Source: Microbulbifer sp. A4B17 (GTDB lineage: Bacteria > Pseudomonadota > Gammaproteobacteria > Pseudomonadales > Cellvibrionaceae). Taken from it: a stretch of DNA of 64,000 nt. The position numbers and the translations under genes are program-made. The DNA lies in the NCBI RefSeq assembly GCF_003076275.1, contig NZ_CP029064.1, forward strand, positions 2,180,501 to 2,244,500. The letters run 5' to 3'. The notes under the pieces were generated by a model. That model had not been told where the DNA came from, made no database searches, and saw only the letters and a list, made by a program, of their open reading frames with translations. Of the stretch, positions 45,295 to 55,435 are shown piece after piece. Position 1 is the stretch's first letter; every line of letters begins with the position of its first letter.

Positions 45295-46095
45295 CTAATA
45301 TCGGATTAACATAGCTTCGATATTACCTACCAAGTTTTTCAACAGAGGAGCTACTTCATTTTCTAAGTATTCCGGGTTAAGCCTAAAAGCGGGCCCGCCA
45401 GCATTAAAAGTATAAATATGACCTTGGCTTAAAGAGAGAGGTACTGCGATACCGTTGACATCGCGATTCCACTCGCCAAAAGAGCAGCAGAAGCCGCGCT
45501 GCTGGTAGCTGGTGACCGCTTCTTCAATACCGGCTTTGATTGCTGGCCATTGATCACCAGCTTTTTTCTCCAGGTAGCCATAAAAATATTCCCGTTCTTC
45601 TTGAGGGAGTGCTGCCAAAAAGGCTCGCCCGGAGCCGCTGGAAGCTATGGGTACGCGATTTCCAATTTCATGGCGAAAAGTTGTGACATTTGCTGGAGCA
45701 CAGAACTCGACAAAAATCATATCCAGCCGGTCCCGATCAGAGAGACCAACAGCGGTACCGGTAGAATTGGCCAGATCCTGCATTAAAGGCTTGGCTACCT
45801 GCCTGACTGTGAGATTTGAGACAAAAGCATAACCAAGAGCCAGGACGCCACTACCCAGCTGATATTTTTCTATTCGATCAGAGTAGGTCAGATAGCCTAA
45901 CTTGGTCAGGGTATAAGTCAGCCTGGAAACACTGGAACGGGGCAGGCCAGTGCGCTGGGCGATCTCCAAATTACCCAGGAAGCCATCACCAGGTTGAAAA
46001 GCTCGGAGCACATCCAGACCACGAGCTAAAGCCTCAATAAATTTTCGATCTGGTTCTGTATCTTTCTGTCTGGGAAGGTCACTTAAGGAAACCAT
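45295..46095 (-). CDS. IclR family transcriptional regulator
   Basis: This 266-residue regulator has a winged helix (residues about 40-70, NLEIAQRTGLPRSSVSRLTYTL) and a C-terminal GAF-like effector domain (FVEFCAPANVTTFRHEIGNRVPIASSGSGRA). It resembles the PcaR/PobR branch, which controls aromatic and dicarboxylate catabolism. AGGA lies eight bases before the ATG. A 20-bp palindrome begins 12 bases upstream of the start and probably gives autoregulation. It most likely controls the neighbouring catabolic genes. Confidence 0.9.
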   Translation of the reverse strand: MVSLSDLPRQKDTEPDRKFIEALARGLDVLRAFQPGDGFLGNLEIAQRTGLPRSSVSRLTYTLTKLGYLTYSDRIEKYQLGSGVLALGYAFVSNLTVRQVAKPLMQDLANSTGTAVGLSDRDRLDMIFVEFCAPANVTTFRHEIGNRVPIASSGSGRAFLAALPQEEREYFYGYLEKKAGDQWPAIKAGIEEAVTSYQQRGFCCSFGEWNRDVNGIAVPLSLSQGHIYTFNAGGPAFRLNPEYLENEVAPLLKNLVGNIEAMLIRY

Positions 46096-46106
46096 TGGCT
46101 TAGTCC

Positions 46107-46126
46107 TACTTATTAATTAATAAGTA
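46107..46126. promoter_or_regulatory. 20-bp perfect palindrome, candidate IclR operator
   Basis: The half-site TACTTATTAA is followed immediately by its exact reverse complement. It lies 12-31 bases upstream of the IclR start, where a repressor would block transcription. No second copy was noticed in the divergent control region at 40942-41409. Confidence 0.5.
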
Positions 46127-46467
46127 TACATATGTTCCCTCTCAAGCTGAAGGGAGATATACGAATCCTGTATGGGAAATCTGTTTTACTGGAGTATGCT
46201 GGGGTAGGTGATGATAGAAGTGGATGACTAAATATTGCCTGGTTAAAGAGTTTGTGGGGTATAGTCTTATATTCATTATGTGCCAAGCTTTATAGTGAAG
46301 GGTATATAAATATAATTGATGCGAGGTAATGACAGTTTCTTACCAGGTGGTGCCTAGTGTATTATTAATTACTATACTAATTTGCTGAATTTTGGAGGAG
46401 TTATAATTTCAAGCTAGTTTCAGTGGAGTAGGGTAACTTCCCTTCTAATAAACCCTGGGAAATTGCT
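46127..46467. other. intergenic region without a recognised gene
   Basis: These 341 bases separate the IclR gene from an unrecognised gene in the other direction. I see no coding region and no clear hairpin. Confidence 0.4.
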
Positions 46468-47118
46468 ATGAAAACGCATTATGCTATAGGGAATGATAAG
46501 CTAGCAAAAGGCTTTCTGCGTACGGTTAAAAGCGGCAGTTCAAAAATCAAACAGTATTTACTCAATCGTGTAGGGTTGGCATCTCATGAAATAAGAGTAG
46601 GTATTAACTCTGATTCTCCTTTCGCATTTGAAAAATTAGTTTGGAATAAAGATCATAGAGATTATCAGTATTACGATAGGTCCTTTGGATCTTCGTTTAT
46701 ATATATGTTAAATACATCGAAGACGGTTCCGGCAATCACTTCGTTTGGTGTTATTGTTGTTCTTCCTAAGGATTCTCCTCTCAGGTTTCGAGATCCCCGC
46801 ATTGCGGATGATAGTGATGACCTTTCAATGTTTTGGCAGCATGACTTCATTGATACTGAAGATGAAAAGGAAATTGCTTTACGTGAAATACCAACTTTGC
46901 CTCAGGGACGTTACCTCAATTTTCCAAAACATAAATTTCTCACTGATGTCTGGTGGCCCGGCATTATCGAAACTTATGGTTACCATGAGTGGATAGATAA
47001 GCAAGATATACCTAAAAGTCTTGGTGAGGAGATGGAGACAAATATTAAACGCACTATTAAAAATATGGAAGTGTGGCTTTATGTTGTTTTAGATAGTGAT
47101 GAGCTTCTGCCATTTTAA
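46468..47118 (+). CDS. hypothetical protein
   Basis: I do not recognise this 216-residue protein. It is soluble, without a signal peptide or membrane segment. It contains a strand-rich middle (SFGVIVVLPKDSPLRFRDPR) and many aromatic residues (Trp and Tyr in VWWPGIIETYGYHEW). GGGAA precedes the ATG. It has no obvious operon partner. Confidence 0.6.
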   Translation: MKTHYAIGNDKLAKGFLRTVKSGSSKIKQYLLNRVGLASHEIRVGINSDSPFAFEKLVWNKDHRDYQYYDRSFGSSFIYMLNTSKTVPAITSFGVIVVLPKDSPLRFRDPRIADDSDDLSMFWQHDFIDTEDEKEIALREIPTLPQGRYLNFPKHKFLTDVWWPGIIETYGYHEWIDKQDIPKSLGEEMETNIKRTIKNMEVWLYVVLDSDELLPF

Positions 47119-47349
47119 ATGGAGTTATCAAGATAAGACCTTTATGCCAGGATTTTGGACGGTTGGCACTGTGGTAAAATAATTGTTCTGGCGATATGGT
47201 TAAAGGTGTTAATCAAGTGAACCCTGTTATCTCCACCAGTGTTTAGTAGTCTATTCGGCTGATCTGAGTATAGATACTATGTCAAAAAAATGAAATATGC
47301 TCTCAAAGAATCCGTTTATGACTGCTATCTGTTCTTTGGGTATAGTTGC

Positions 47350-48333
47350 CTACTGTTTTTGGACGAGTTGCCCAGATTTTTCTAGAAAAAGATGCATAAA
47401 ATCCTCAGCTAAATATAGTTGTCCCTTATAAATCAACTGCGCTTCCTTTCTGATAGTATCAATTGAGCAGCTCGCCTTGCTATCTTTTTGGTAGCGTGTG
47501 CTGAAATGTGTGAGAACCAGGTTGGGAATTGAAAGGCCCTCGGCAAAAGAGGCTATTTGAGTGGAATAGCTGTGCCCTACATGACCCGCTTTCTCAGCCA
47601 AATCTTTTGCATAAGTTGATTCATGCACCAAGACATTGCTGTTGGTGCAGGTATCTTTTAAAAGCTCAGGGTTATCATTATCTCCGCAGATTATAATCTT
47701 ACGTGGAGGTCTCGGCTTTAGAATAAAGTCTGTTGCAGTGCATATTTTACCGTGATGAACGACATCGATACCGTTCTTTATCTTCCCCCATTGCGGTCCT
47801 TTAGGGATACCGGTGGCAAGTAAACTTTGTGTATCTAATGTAACCTCAACATATCTTTCCGTAAAACTGTACGCATAAGAGGGGACCCTGTGGGAAAGTT
47901 GTATAGTGGTTATGGTGAATTGCCCCATTTCTATTTTGGGTAAATCTTCAACAGGAATGAAGTTGAGTTCAAATGGAAGATAGAGTTCTGTGATTGTTTG
48001 AGTTGATAGAAGCCAGTCATAAACGGCTCTAGGGGCAACAAGTGTCAGTGGTGTTGCCCTTTGTTGCTTTCCTGAGCTACTAAGTAGACCAGGGAGTCCG
48101 TAGCAGTGATCACCATGCTTATGGGTGATAAAGATTGCACTTAGTCTATTTAGTGATAAGTTTGTATGTAGAACCTGCTGTTGGGTGCCTTCCCCACAGT
48201 CGATTAAATACCAGTTCTTTCCCAGGCTTTCTAATAGTCCAATACCAGAAACATTCCTCTGCTTGGTCGGAGTGCCTGATGATGTCCCCAAAAACAGTAT
48301 CTCCACTAAGTCGTTACCTGATTGTTTTAGCAA
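47350..48333 (-). CDS. rnz: ribonuclease Z (tRNA 3' endonuclease)
   Basis: This 327-residue metallo-beta-lactamase-fold nuclease removes 3' trailers from tRNA precursors. The zinc motif HKHGDH is at residues 71-76. A second ligand region, CGDNDN, and the LVLTHFSTRY block near the C-terminus are intact. It is slightly longer than E. coli RNase BN/Z (305). The start is a TTG at 48333 with no clear ribosome site, so a nearby alternative is possible. Confidence 0.88.
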   Translation of the reverse strand: MLKQSGNDLVEILFLGTSSGTPTKQRNVSGIGLLESLGKNWYLIDCGEGTQQQVLHTNLSLNRLSAIFITHKHGDHCYGLPGLLSSSGKQQRATPLTLVAPRAVYDWLLSTQTITELYLPFELNFIPVEDLPKIEMGQFTITTIQLSHRVPSYAYSFTERYVEVTLDTQSLLATGIPKGPQWGKIKNGIDVVHHGKICTATDFILKPRPPRKIIICGDNDNPELLKDTCTNSNVLVHESTYAKDLAEKAGHVGHSYSTQIASFAEGLSIPNLVLTHFSTRYQKDSKASCSIDTIRKEAQLIYKGQLYLAEDFMHLFLEKSGQLVQKQ

Positions 48334-48505
48334 TATTGAAGATTACGCTGGCTGGGCGCGTTTCCTAGACTTTGGCTGAGATTACCCTCTGATTGATAAG
48401 CAGTGTAGGTGTAGAAGATGAAAAAAGCTATTGACCTCAAGTTAGGTTTAGGTATTAAGCTCCTGTCTATTGTTTATGAGCCCGGATTTTGAGGAGGTAA
48501 TTGAA

Positions 48506-49351
48506 ATGGGTACCCCTGGTATTAACTTGCAGCAATATTTAGACCGTATTAATTTTGATGGAATCCCGAGTGCTAACTTGCAGTGTCTACAGCAGTTGTT
48601 GACCCAGCACGTCCGTACGATTCCATTCGAGAATGCCACTTCATTTTTGGGAAGCCCTGTGGATATTGAGTTGGAATCTATTGAGGCCAAGTTGGTACAA
48701 CAAAAACGTGGAGGTTATTGCTACGAGCAAAATGCCTTATTAGGGGCAGCGTTAGGGCCAATCGGCTTTAAAGTTACGAACCTCGCTGCACGAATACTGT
48801 GGCAAATGCCGATAGGGCATCAACCCGCTCAGTCGCATATGATTCTGATGGTGGAGCTTGAGGGTACACGCTTTCTGATAGATGCGGGATTTGGCAGTAA
48901 CACTTTGACTGCACCACTAAATGTAGACTCCAGTGATCGTCAGAGCACACCGCACGGTGTTTACCGCTTTACTTTAATAGATGATGAGTACCTGTTAGAG
49001 GTCACAACCGATAGTGGTTGGCAACCTATGTACAGCTTTGACTTGAAACCTAAAACTCATGGCGATTACAAAATTGGTAGTTGGTATTGTTCAACGCACC
49101 CTGAATCCAGGTTTGTAGAGCACTTGATTGTTGCTCGGTCCTTCCCAGAGGGGCGGCATACACTTTTCAATAGACAGTTAAGCTATCAGCCACTTTTAGG
49201 CTCCAAGAGTGTTGTTATGTTGGCAGATGTCGATGAGCTTCGTGCTACTTTACTGGATATCTTTGGAATAGAACTACCAGCTGGCAGAGAAATTGATCAA
49301 AAGTTAGGCCGGATATTTGAGTCAGACCGCATAGCGGAGCGAGTCATATGA
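48506..49351 (+). CDS. nat: arylamine N-acetyltransferase
   Basis: This 281-residue NAT transfers acetyl from acetyl-CoA to arylamines or hydrazines. The catalytic triad is visible: Cys72 in RGGYCYEQN, His111 in SHMIL and Asp126 in IDAGFG. GAGGAGG lies eight bases before the ATG at 48506, which overrules a start 12 codons upstream. The stop overlaps the next ATG (ATGA), coupling it to the flavodoxin-like reductase. Confidence 0.92.
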   Translation: MGTPGINLQQYLDRINFDGIPSANLQCLQQLLTQHVRTIPFENATSFLGSPVDIELESIEAKLVQQKRGGYCYEQNALLGAALGPIGFKVTNLAARILWQMPIGHQPAQSHMILMVELEGTRFLIDAGFGSNTLTAPLNVDSSDRQSTPHGVYRFTLIDDEYLLEVTTDSGWQPMYSFDLKPKTHGDYKIGSWYCSTHPESRFVEHLIVARSFPEGRHTLFNRQLSYQPLLGSKSVVMLADVDELRATLLDIFGIELPAGREIDQKLGRIFESDRIAERVI

Positions 49352-49935
49352 AGAGGGTAGGTGTTGTTTACCATTCTGTGTCTGGCTGCAGTAAAGTTCT
49401 TGCGGAGTCCGTGGTTGAAGGGGTTAACACGGTAGAGAATTGTATTGGTGTTGCCCTTGAGATTCAGGGGGAGAGCATTCGTCACGGACGTTATGAAGAC
49501 CAGTCATTATTAACTCAGTTGGATCAATGTGAAGCCATAGTAATGGGGTCGCCGACCTTTATGGGTACTGTCTCCGCTCAATTCAAAGCATTTATGGATG
49601 CAGCAAGTGAGCGCTATGGAGATCGATGCTGGCTGGATAAATTAGCTGCAGGATTTACTGTTGGCAGTAATTTTAGTGGTGATCAGCTAGGTACCATCAG
49701 AACTCTACAAGTCTTTGCTGCACAAATGGGTATGTTATGGGTTCCCCTGGATATTCTACCGAGTCAAGATTCCCTGGGTAGAAATCGGGGTGGTTGTCAG
49801 TCGGGCTTGGTAGCTGTCGCTGAGGGGGCTGGCGAAATTCATGAGTTGGATCGACTTACAGCCGTACATTTAGGCCGTCGAATGGCAGGCTTAGCACTAC
49901 GAACTTCCGATTTTAGGACTACGCCTCTTGACTAG
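49348..49935 (+). CDS. flavodoxin-like NAD(P)H:FMN/quinone reductase
   Basis: This 195-residue flavoprotein has a flavodoxin fold: the FMN phosphate loop YHSVSGCSK (8-16), MGSPTFMGTVSAQFKAFMD around 66-84 and a VGSNFSGDQ loop around 111. WrbA-type enzymes reduce quinones, and related reductases act on nitro or azo compounds. Translational coupling to the NAT gene suggests that the two treat the same aromatic nitrogen compounds (inference). Its last 39 bases overlap the end of the opposite MFS gene. Confidence 0.82.
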   Translation: MKRVGVVYHSVSGCSKVLAESVVEGVNTVENCIGVALEIQGESIRHGRYEDQSLLTQLDQCEAIVMGSPTFMGTVSAQFKAFMDAASERYGDRCWLDKLAAGFTVGSNFSGDQLGTIRTLQVFAAQMGMLWVPLDILPSQDSLGRNRGGCQSGLVAVAEGAGEIHELDRLTAVHLGRRMAGLALRTSDFRTTPLD

Positions 49936-51225
49936 CTTTTTGCTACTCAAAAGTAGGCTGCTGATGCAGCCTACGATGACGACAATGCCGATTAGCTGAA
50001 ATCCTGCCTGGTAATTGTAGAATTTCTGTGTTGGTTGTGGAGCAAAGTCAAAAAGTCTGGCTAGTAGATCGCTGAAGGAGCGGATATAAGCGAACTCTAT
50101 ATCTTGATCGAGTGAGAGTCCTATGAGGGTTTGAATTACCCCTCCTAAAGCAAAGCCTCCAGTTACAATAAGGGCAGAGGCAATAGCATGGGTCCTTTCA
50201 GGAAGTTCGGATTGCACTATCGAGAGAGATAAAATGGAGCTGCTGAGGCCAAATCCTAAGAGAAAATTTGCCGCCAAGGTCCAGGAGTCTGACAAGTTAA
50301 TACTCAGCAAAGCTGTGACAGCAATAATTGAGAGGAAACTAAAAGTTCTCGCCGGAAGTACATAATCTCCCCGATATTGAGACCAGGCACCGACGATAAA
50401 ACTACCGATAATGATGCCCATTGAAATCATCGTATTGAGTAGGGCACTTTCTTTGGATGTTTCACGAAAAAAATCAACTTGGAACTGTATATTCCATAAA
50501 TCAGAGTAGGCGATAATTACGCCGAAAAGGCAGGAGTAGAATGTGAGGGCCAACCAAAAAGCGCTTGACTTAAAGCATAAATTTAGTTTTTCAAATTGAA
50601 TGGCTTTTTTTACAGAGAGTTCACGGGAAGATTTTTGACTGTTGCCAATTAAAATAAATAGTAGCACAGCAAGGCAAATAAGAAATAGTGCTGCGATGAA
50701 GTAGGGCTCCCGAAATGAGACTTCGGTATCGAACAAACCGATAAATAACGAGAGTGAGGCTGCTGCGAAATTAGCTAATCCTTGGCTAACAGCCGCCATC
50801 AATGAAAACTTTTTAGGTAAATCCCGTCCGATAACATAGATAACTCCCAAGAAGCTACTGGATAATCCAAGTGCGACTAGTAGCTGCCCTGCAAGGGCTG
50901 TTCCGAAAGAATGACTGCTGGCAAAAATTACACAGCCGCTAGAGGCAAGGACTGCTGAGATCCCCAGCAAATACCGTGGACTTATAGGGCCCAATAGTGA
51001 GCCAAGTGTCAGTTGGCCAATTGAATAGGCGACAAAGTAATACCCTACCAGCATCCCTAAGCTTTGATGGCTGAGATTGAGCTCCTGAGTGAAGCTAGGT
51101 GATAGTAGGGCAAACAGGATTGAGTTGGTTACGCTGGCGCTGAAAAATATGACTGCAATTGTCCAAGACGCGTAGCGGAAGTGTTTCCGCCCCATAAGCT
51201 TTTCTTTACCGGTGTCTATTGCCAC
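49897..51225 (-). CDS. major facilitator superfamily transporter
   Basis: This 442-residue inner-membrane protein has twelve hydrophobic helices. The start may be GTG 51225 (AGGAG 13 bases upstream) or ATG 51195; the longer form is given. No substrate can be predicted. Its 3' end overlaps the reductase gene tail to tail. Confidence 0.87.
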   Translation of the reverse strand: MAIDTGKEKLMGRKHFRYASWTIAVIFFSASVTNSILFALLSPSFTQELNLSHQSLGMLVGYYFVAYSIGQLTLGSLLGPISPRYLLGISAVLASSGCVIFASSHSFGTALAGQLLVALGLSSSFLGVIYVIGRDLPKKFSLMAAVSQGLANFAAASLSLFIGLFDTEVSFREPYFIAALFLICLAVLLFILIGNSQKSSRELSVKKAIQFEKLNLCFKSSAFWLALTFYSCLFGVIIAYSDLWNIQFQVDFFRETSKESALLNTMISMGIIIGSFIVGAWSQYRGDYVLPARTFSFLSIIAVTALLSINLSDSWTLAANFLLGFGLSSSILSLSIVQSELPERTHAIASALIVTGGFALGGVIQTLIGLSLDQDIEFAYIRSFSDLLARLFDFAPQPTQKFYNYQAGFQLIGIVVIVGCISSLLLSSKKLVKRRSPKIGSS

Positions 51226-51683
51226 GTCTTGGGCTTCACTCCTCAGCTCCTGCTTATGGCTGCAGCGACCAACAGGGAGAAAGTGCTAGGGCTTCAATGA
51301 ATATGAAGCAAGTCGCATTAGATAGATCTTAGAGCAATTAGGAGCCGTAGCCCGAACACAAGGAGTTGGTAGTAAGCAGGATTGAAATCGATCGGGCAGC
51401 GAGAGTTTGATCAAAGCATCGCCAGCGACTGTAGAAGTTGAACGCCACTTACTAGGCGGTGCTGTATCGAAGTGCTTCCATAGACTCTTCACTTAAAAGA
51501 ATACACTTACAAAGTCGTTATCAAGTTGTTTGATCTTCGCAATAGAAACATTTCGTGGCTCGTTATCAGGTGGAAGGTATGTGAGTGGTGAGGGTGCTGT
51601 TGCCATCTTGATATTGGACAGCCAGATCGTGCTTCGGGACTGGGCTTTAATGAGTATGCAATCATGGTAATCGATGGTGGCCC
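51226..51683. other. intergenic region without a supported gene
   Basis: These 458 bases lie between divergent genes. A 68-codon minus frame at 51286-51492 lacks a ribosome site and recognisable content, so I do not call it. Confidence 0.4.
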
Positions 51684-52289
51684 ATGCGTCGAAAGTCTTT
51701 CTTGGCTAGCCGTATTAATGCTGTCAGTGATGGCGTGTTTGCCATTGCTATGACGCTGTTGGTTTTTAATATTCAGATTCCCGATCTGGAAGATATAAAA
51801 CCGGGCGAGGATTTCCATAGCAATATTCTTCAGCAGTTGCCCCACTTTTTTTCCTGGCTCCTGAGCTTTGCGATTCTCTGCCGGCTGTGGCTTACCCACA
51901 ACTATCTGATGTCGGACCATCAATTTAAATCGGTAGCCTTTACCAGTTTTAACTTTTTGTTATTGGGGGCGGTGGCGTTTATTCCCTTTCCAGCAAGTTT
52001 GATGGGGGAATATCCAGATCAGGCTTGGTCAGTGATATTATTGTCAGCCAGCTATGCGGTGGCCGCTATAGCAATTGCGGGTATGTGGTGTGTCGCTGCG
52101 AATCGAACGAACGTATCCGCGCACCGTGTGCTAGTGGTCAGTTTGGTGATGTTGTGTACCAGTATCCTGGCGTGCTTGTTGACCCTTTTCAATCCCTATT
52201 GGGGGCTTGGGCTCTGGATAGTGTATGTGTTGGGGATAGCGCCTTTGGCTTACTTTGTCGAGAAGCGCTATGCCCCAGCAGAGAGTTGA
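51684..52289 (+). CDS. TMEM175-family (DUF1211) potassium channel-like protein
   Basis: This 201-residue membrane protein has about six helices. The hallmark RINAVSDGVFAIAMTLLVFNI in segment 1 (residues 10-30) is the TMEM175 filter-forming motif. Bacterial members conduct potassium as tetramers, or related cations. The ribosome site is weak, so the start is likely but not certain. Confidence 0.88.
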   Translation: MRRKSFLASRINAVSDGVFAIAMTLLVFNIQIPDLEDIKPGEDFHSNILQQLPHFFSWLLSFAILCRLWLTHNYLMSDHQFKSVAFTSFNFLLLGAVAFIPFPASLMGEYPDQAWSVILLSASYAVAAIAIAGMWCVAANRTNVSAHRVLVVSLVMLCTSILACLLTLFNPYWGLGLWIVYVLGIAPLAYFVEKRYAPAES

Positions 52290-52338
52290 GATGGGACAGG
52301 GCCTGCCACATGGTTATTGATGGCAGGCTTCAAAATGG

Positions 52339-52761
52339 TCAGATCAGGCTGCGCACCATTTTGATATGGGGAATTCCCGCTTCGTTAAACACATTGCCTT
52401 CCACCTCAAATCCAGCCTGCAAGTAGAACCCCTGAGCATGTTGCTGTGCATGTAAATGGACTCGCTGAAAATTCTGTTTCTGGGCCTGCTCACAGATGGC
52501 TTGCAATAGCTGGGCCCCGATGCCGAGACCACGTGAGGATTTTTGCACAGCCATACGACCAATTTTTCCGCCTTGGGTGAGGCGTCCGGTGGCAACCGGG
52601 ATTGTTTTGCGGTAGACGAGGAAGTGCTGGGATGTCTCCTCTTGATCATCCCATTCCAGATCCGCAGGTACCTGTTGTTCCTGCACAAAAACTGCTTGGC
52701 GTATTGAACGAATTGCGTCCCGGTCAGTGTTCCAATCGGCTAGGCGTATAGCTACTGGCAT
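52339..52761 (-). CDS. GNAT family N-acetyltransferase, ElaA-like
   Basis: This 140-residue acetyltransferase has the IRQAVFVQEQQVP opening and a SSRGLGIGAQLLQAICE acetyl-CoA loop near residue 75, as in ElaA-like proteins. The substrate is unknown. It starts one base after the roxA stop, so the two are cotranscribed. Confidence 0.85.
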   Translation of the reverse strand: MPVAIRLADWNTDRDAIRSIRQAVFVQEQQVPADLEWDDQEETSQHFLVYRKTIPVATGRLTQGGKIGRMAVQKSSRGLGIGAQLLQAICEQAQKQNFQRVHLHAQQHAQGFYLQAGFEVEGNVFNEAGIPHIKMVRSLI

Positions 52762-52762
52762 C

Positions 52763-53929
52763 TCAGAAATCCTCAGGAGGGTAGATCAAGGTGCCCTGTG
52801 CAACCAGTTGATCGAGAAGGCCGCTGTCTTCGGCTATTTCCGGGAAGGCTTCGATATCATCCCAGGATATTTCATGGGATTCAGCAAACTGCTCGGCAAA
52901 TGCCAGGGGGCAAGGGAAGGCTTCACCATCAACAAACAAAGTGGCTGGCTCGCGGCAAAAGGCGGTGCGGGAAGCGGGATTTAAAACCAGTTGTGCTCCC
53001 TGTGGCATTTGTTCGCGCCAGTCTGCAGCATCGTCAGCATCCAGGGCGACTGTATCCGGGTATTTTGCTTCGGTCATAATCGCGCCAAACCACTGGGCGA
53101 TTTTCTCCGGCTGCTGCAGCCATTCGCCGAGCTGTTGTTGCAGGCGGGCAACAGAGGCGGGATCAATCTCCGCTGGATTTTTCGCCACTTCAGCACCGGC
53201 ATCGGTGTAGCGCTGGCTGTCCGGCAAATCCATAGCGATTTCAGCGGCGAGATCTTCGAGGATCGCCGCGGCAGATGGGGCGCGGAAACCAATAGAGATT
53301 GTGGTGCATCCACCTTCGGCTATCCCCCAATGGCTGTATTGGGGCGGCAAGTAAAGCATATCGCCGGGCTCTAGTACCCAGCTGTTTTCTGCTTCGAATT
53401 CTTTCAGGATATTAAGGGGCGTTCCTTCAAGGCGAGGATTGCTTTCATCCACCTTGGGGCCTTGTTGCCACAAACGCTTGCCTTCGGCCTGGAGAAGAAA
53501 CACATCGTAGTGATCGTAGTGGGGACCAACGCTGCCCTTATCGGCGGCGTAACTGATCATCACATCATCCAGGCGCCAGTCGGGGATAAAGCGGAAGAAA
53601 TCTTTTAGTTCAGCAATTTCTGACATCCACTGATCGACAGCTTGTACCAGCAGGGTCCAGTGGGTTTTAGGGAGGGAGAGAAAATCCTCTTCAGTGAATG
53701 GACCTGTGCGCAGCTCCCAGGGACCGCTTTCACCATTTTCCAGTACCAAACGAGACTCGACCGCTTCCTCCAGGGCCATACCTGCGAGTTCTTCACCCGA
53801 GATGGGTGATTCAAAGTTGGCGAAAGCATTGCGTATCAGCAGGGGTTTCTGCTGCCAGTAGTCACGCATAAAAACTTCGATGGGCATGTCGCCAAGATGG
53901 GTAAGGGGGCTGGCCACGGTAACTCTCAC
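52763..53929 (-). CDS. roxA: ribosomal protein L16 arginine 3-hydroxylase RoxA
   Basis: This 388-residue JmjC/cupin oxygenase is the YcfD family, which hydroxylates an arginine of ribosomal protein L16 using oxygen, Fe(II) and 2-oxoglutarate. The iron ligands are His and Asp in GPHYDHYDVF and the later His in YSHWGIAEGG. The C-terminal winged-helix part is present, and the length matches E. coli RoxA. The start could be GTG at 53929 or a second GTG at 53917; the longer is used. Confidence 0.93.
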   Translation of the reverse strand: MRVTVASPLTHLGDMPIEVFMRDYWQQKPLLIRNAFANFESPISGEELAGMALEEAVESRLVLENGESGPWELRTGPFTEEDFLSLPKTHWTLLVQAVDQWMSEIAELKDFFRFIPDWRLDDVMISYAADKGSVGPHYDHYDVFLLQAEGKRLWQQGPKVDESNPRLEGTPLNILKEFEAENSWVLEPGDMLYLPPQYSHWGIAEGGCTTISIGFRAPSAAAILEDLAAEIAMDLPDSQRYTDAGAEVAKNPAEIDPASVARLQQQLGEWLQQPEKIAQWFGAIMTEAKYPDTVALDADDAADWREQMPQGAQLVLNPASRTAFCREPATLFVDGEAFPCPLAFAEQFAESHEISWDDIEAFPEIAEDSGLLDQLVAQGTLIYPPEDF

Positions 53930-54002
53930 TGTCAGAAGGCTGGGGTTTGCATCTGGATATTCTGAGGTTCGGAAACTATCCAGCGTACTTTTGTATTTTT
54001 TA

Positions 54003-54034
54003 AAAGATGACCAGCCGCACTGGGTGCGGCTGGT
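54003..54034 (-). terminator. intrinsic terminator after purB
   Basis: An 11-bp perfect stem (ACCAGCCGCAC with GTGCGGCTGGT) and a 3-base loop are followed on the minus strand by CATCTTTT. It separates purB from roxA. Confidence 0.75.
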
Positions 54035-54046
54035 AGCTGGGCTCGG

Positions 54047-55435
<1,389 letters not shown>

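Noticed and set aside
51286..51492. 68-codon frame upstream of the MFS gene
   Set aside because: No ribosome site and no similarity I can recognise; the region could be noncoding.
51507..51923. 138-codon minus-strand frame overlapping the TMEM175-like gene
   Set aside because: It is opposite the well-supported channel gene and its product has no recognisable features.
52301..52328. GCCTGCCA/TGGCAGGC hairpin between convergent genes as a terminator
   Set aside because: The stem is good but neither side has a T-tract; it could still impede transcription.
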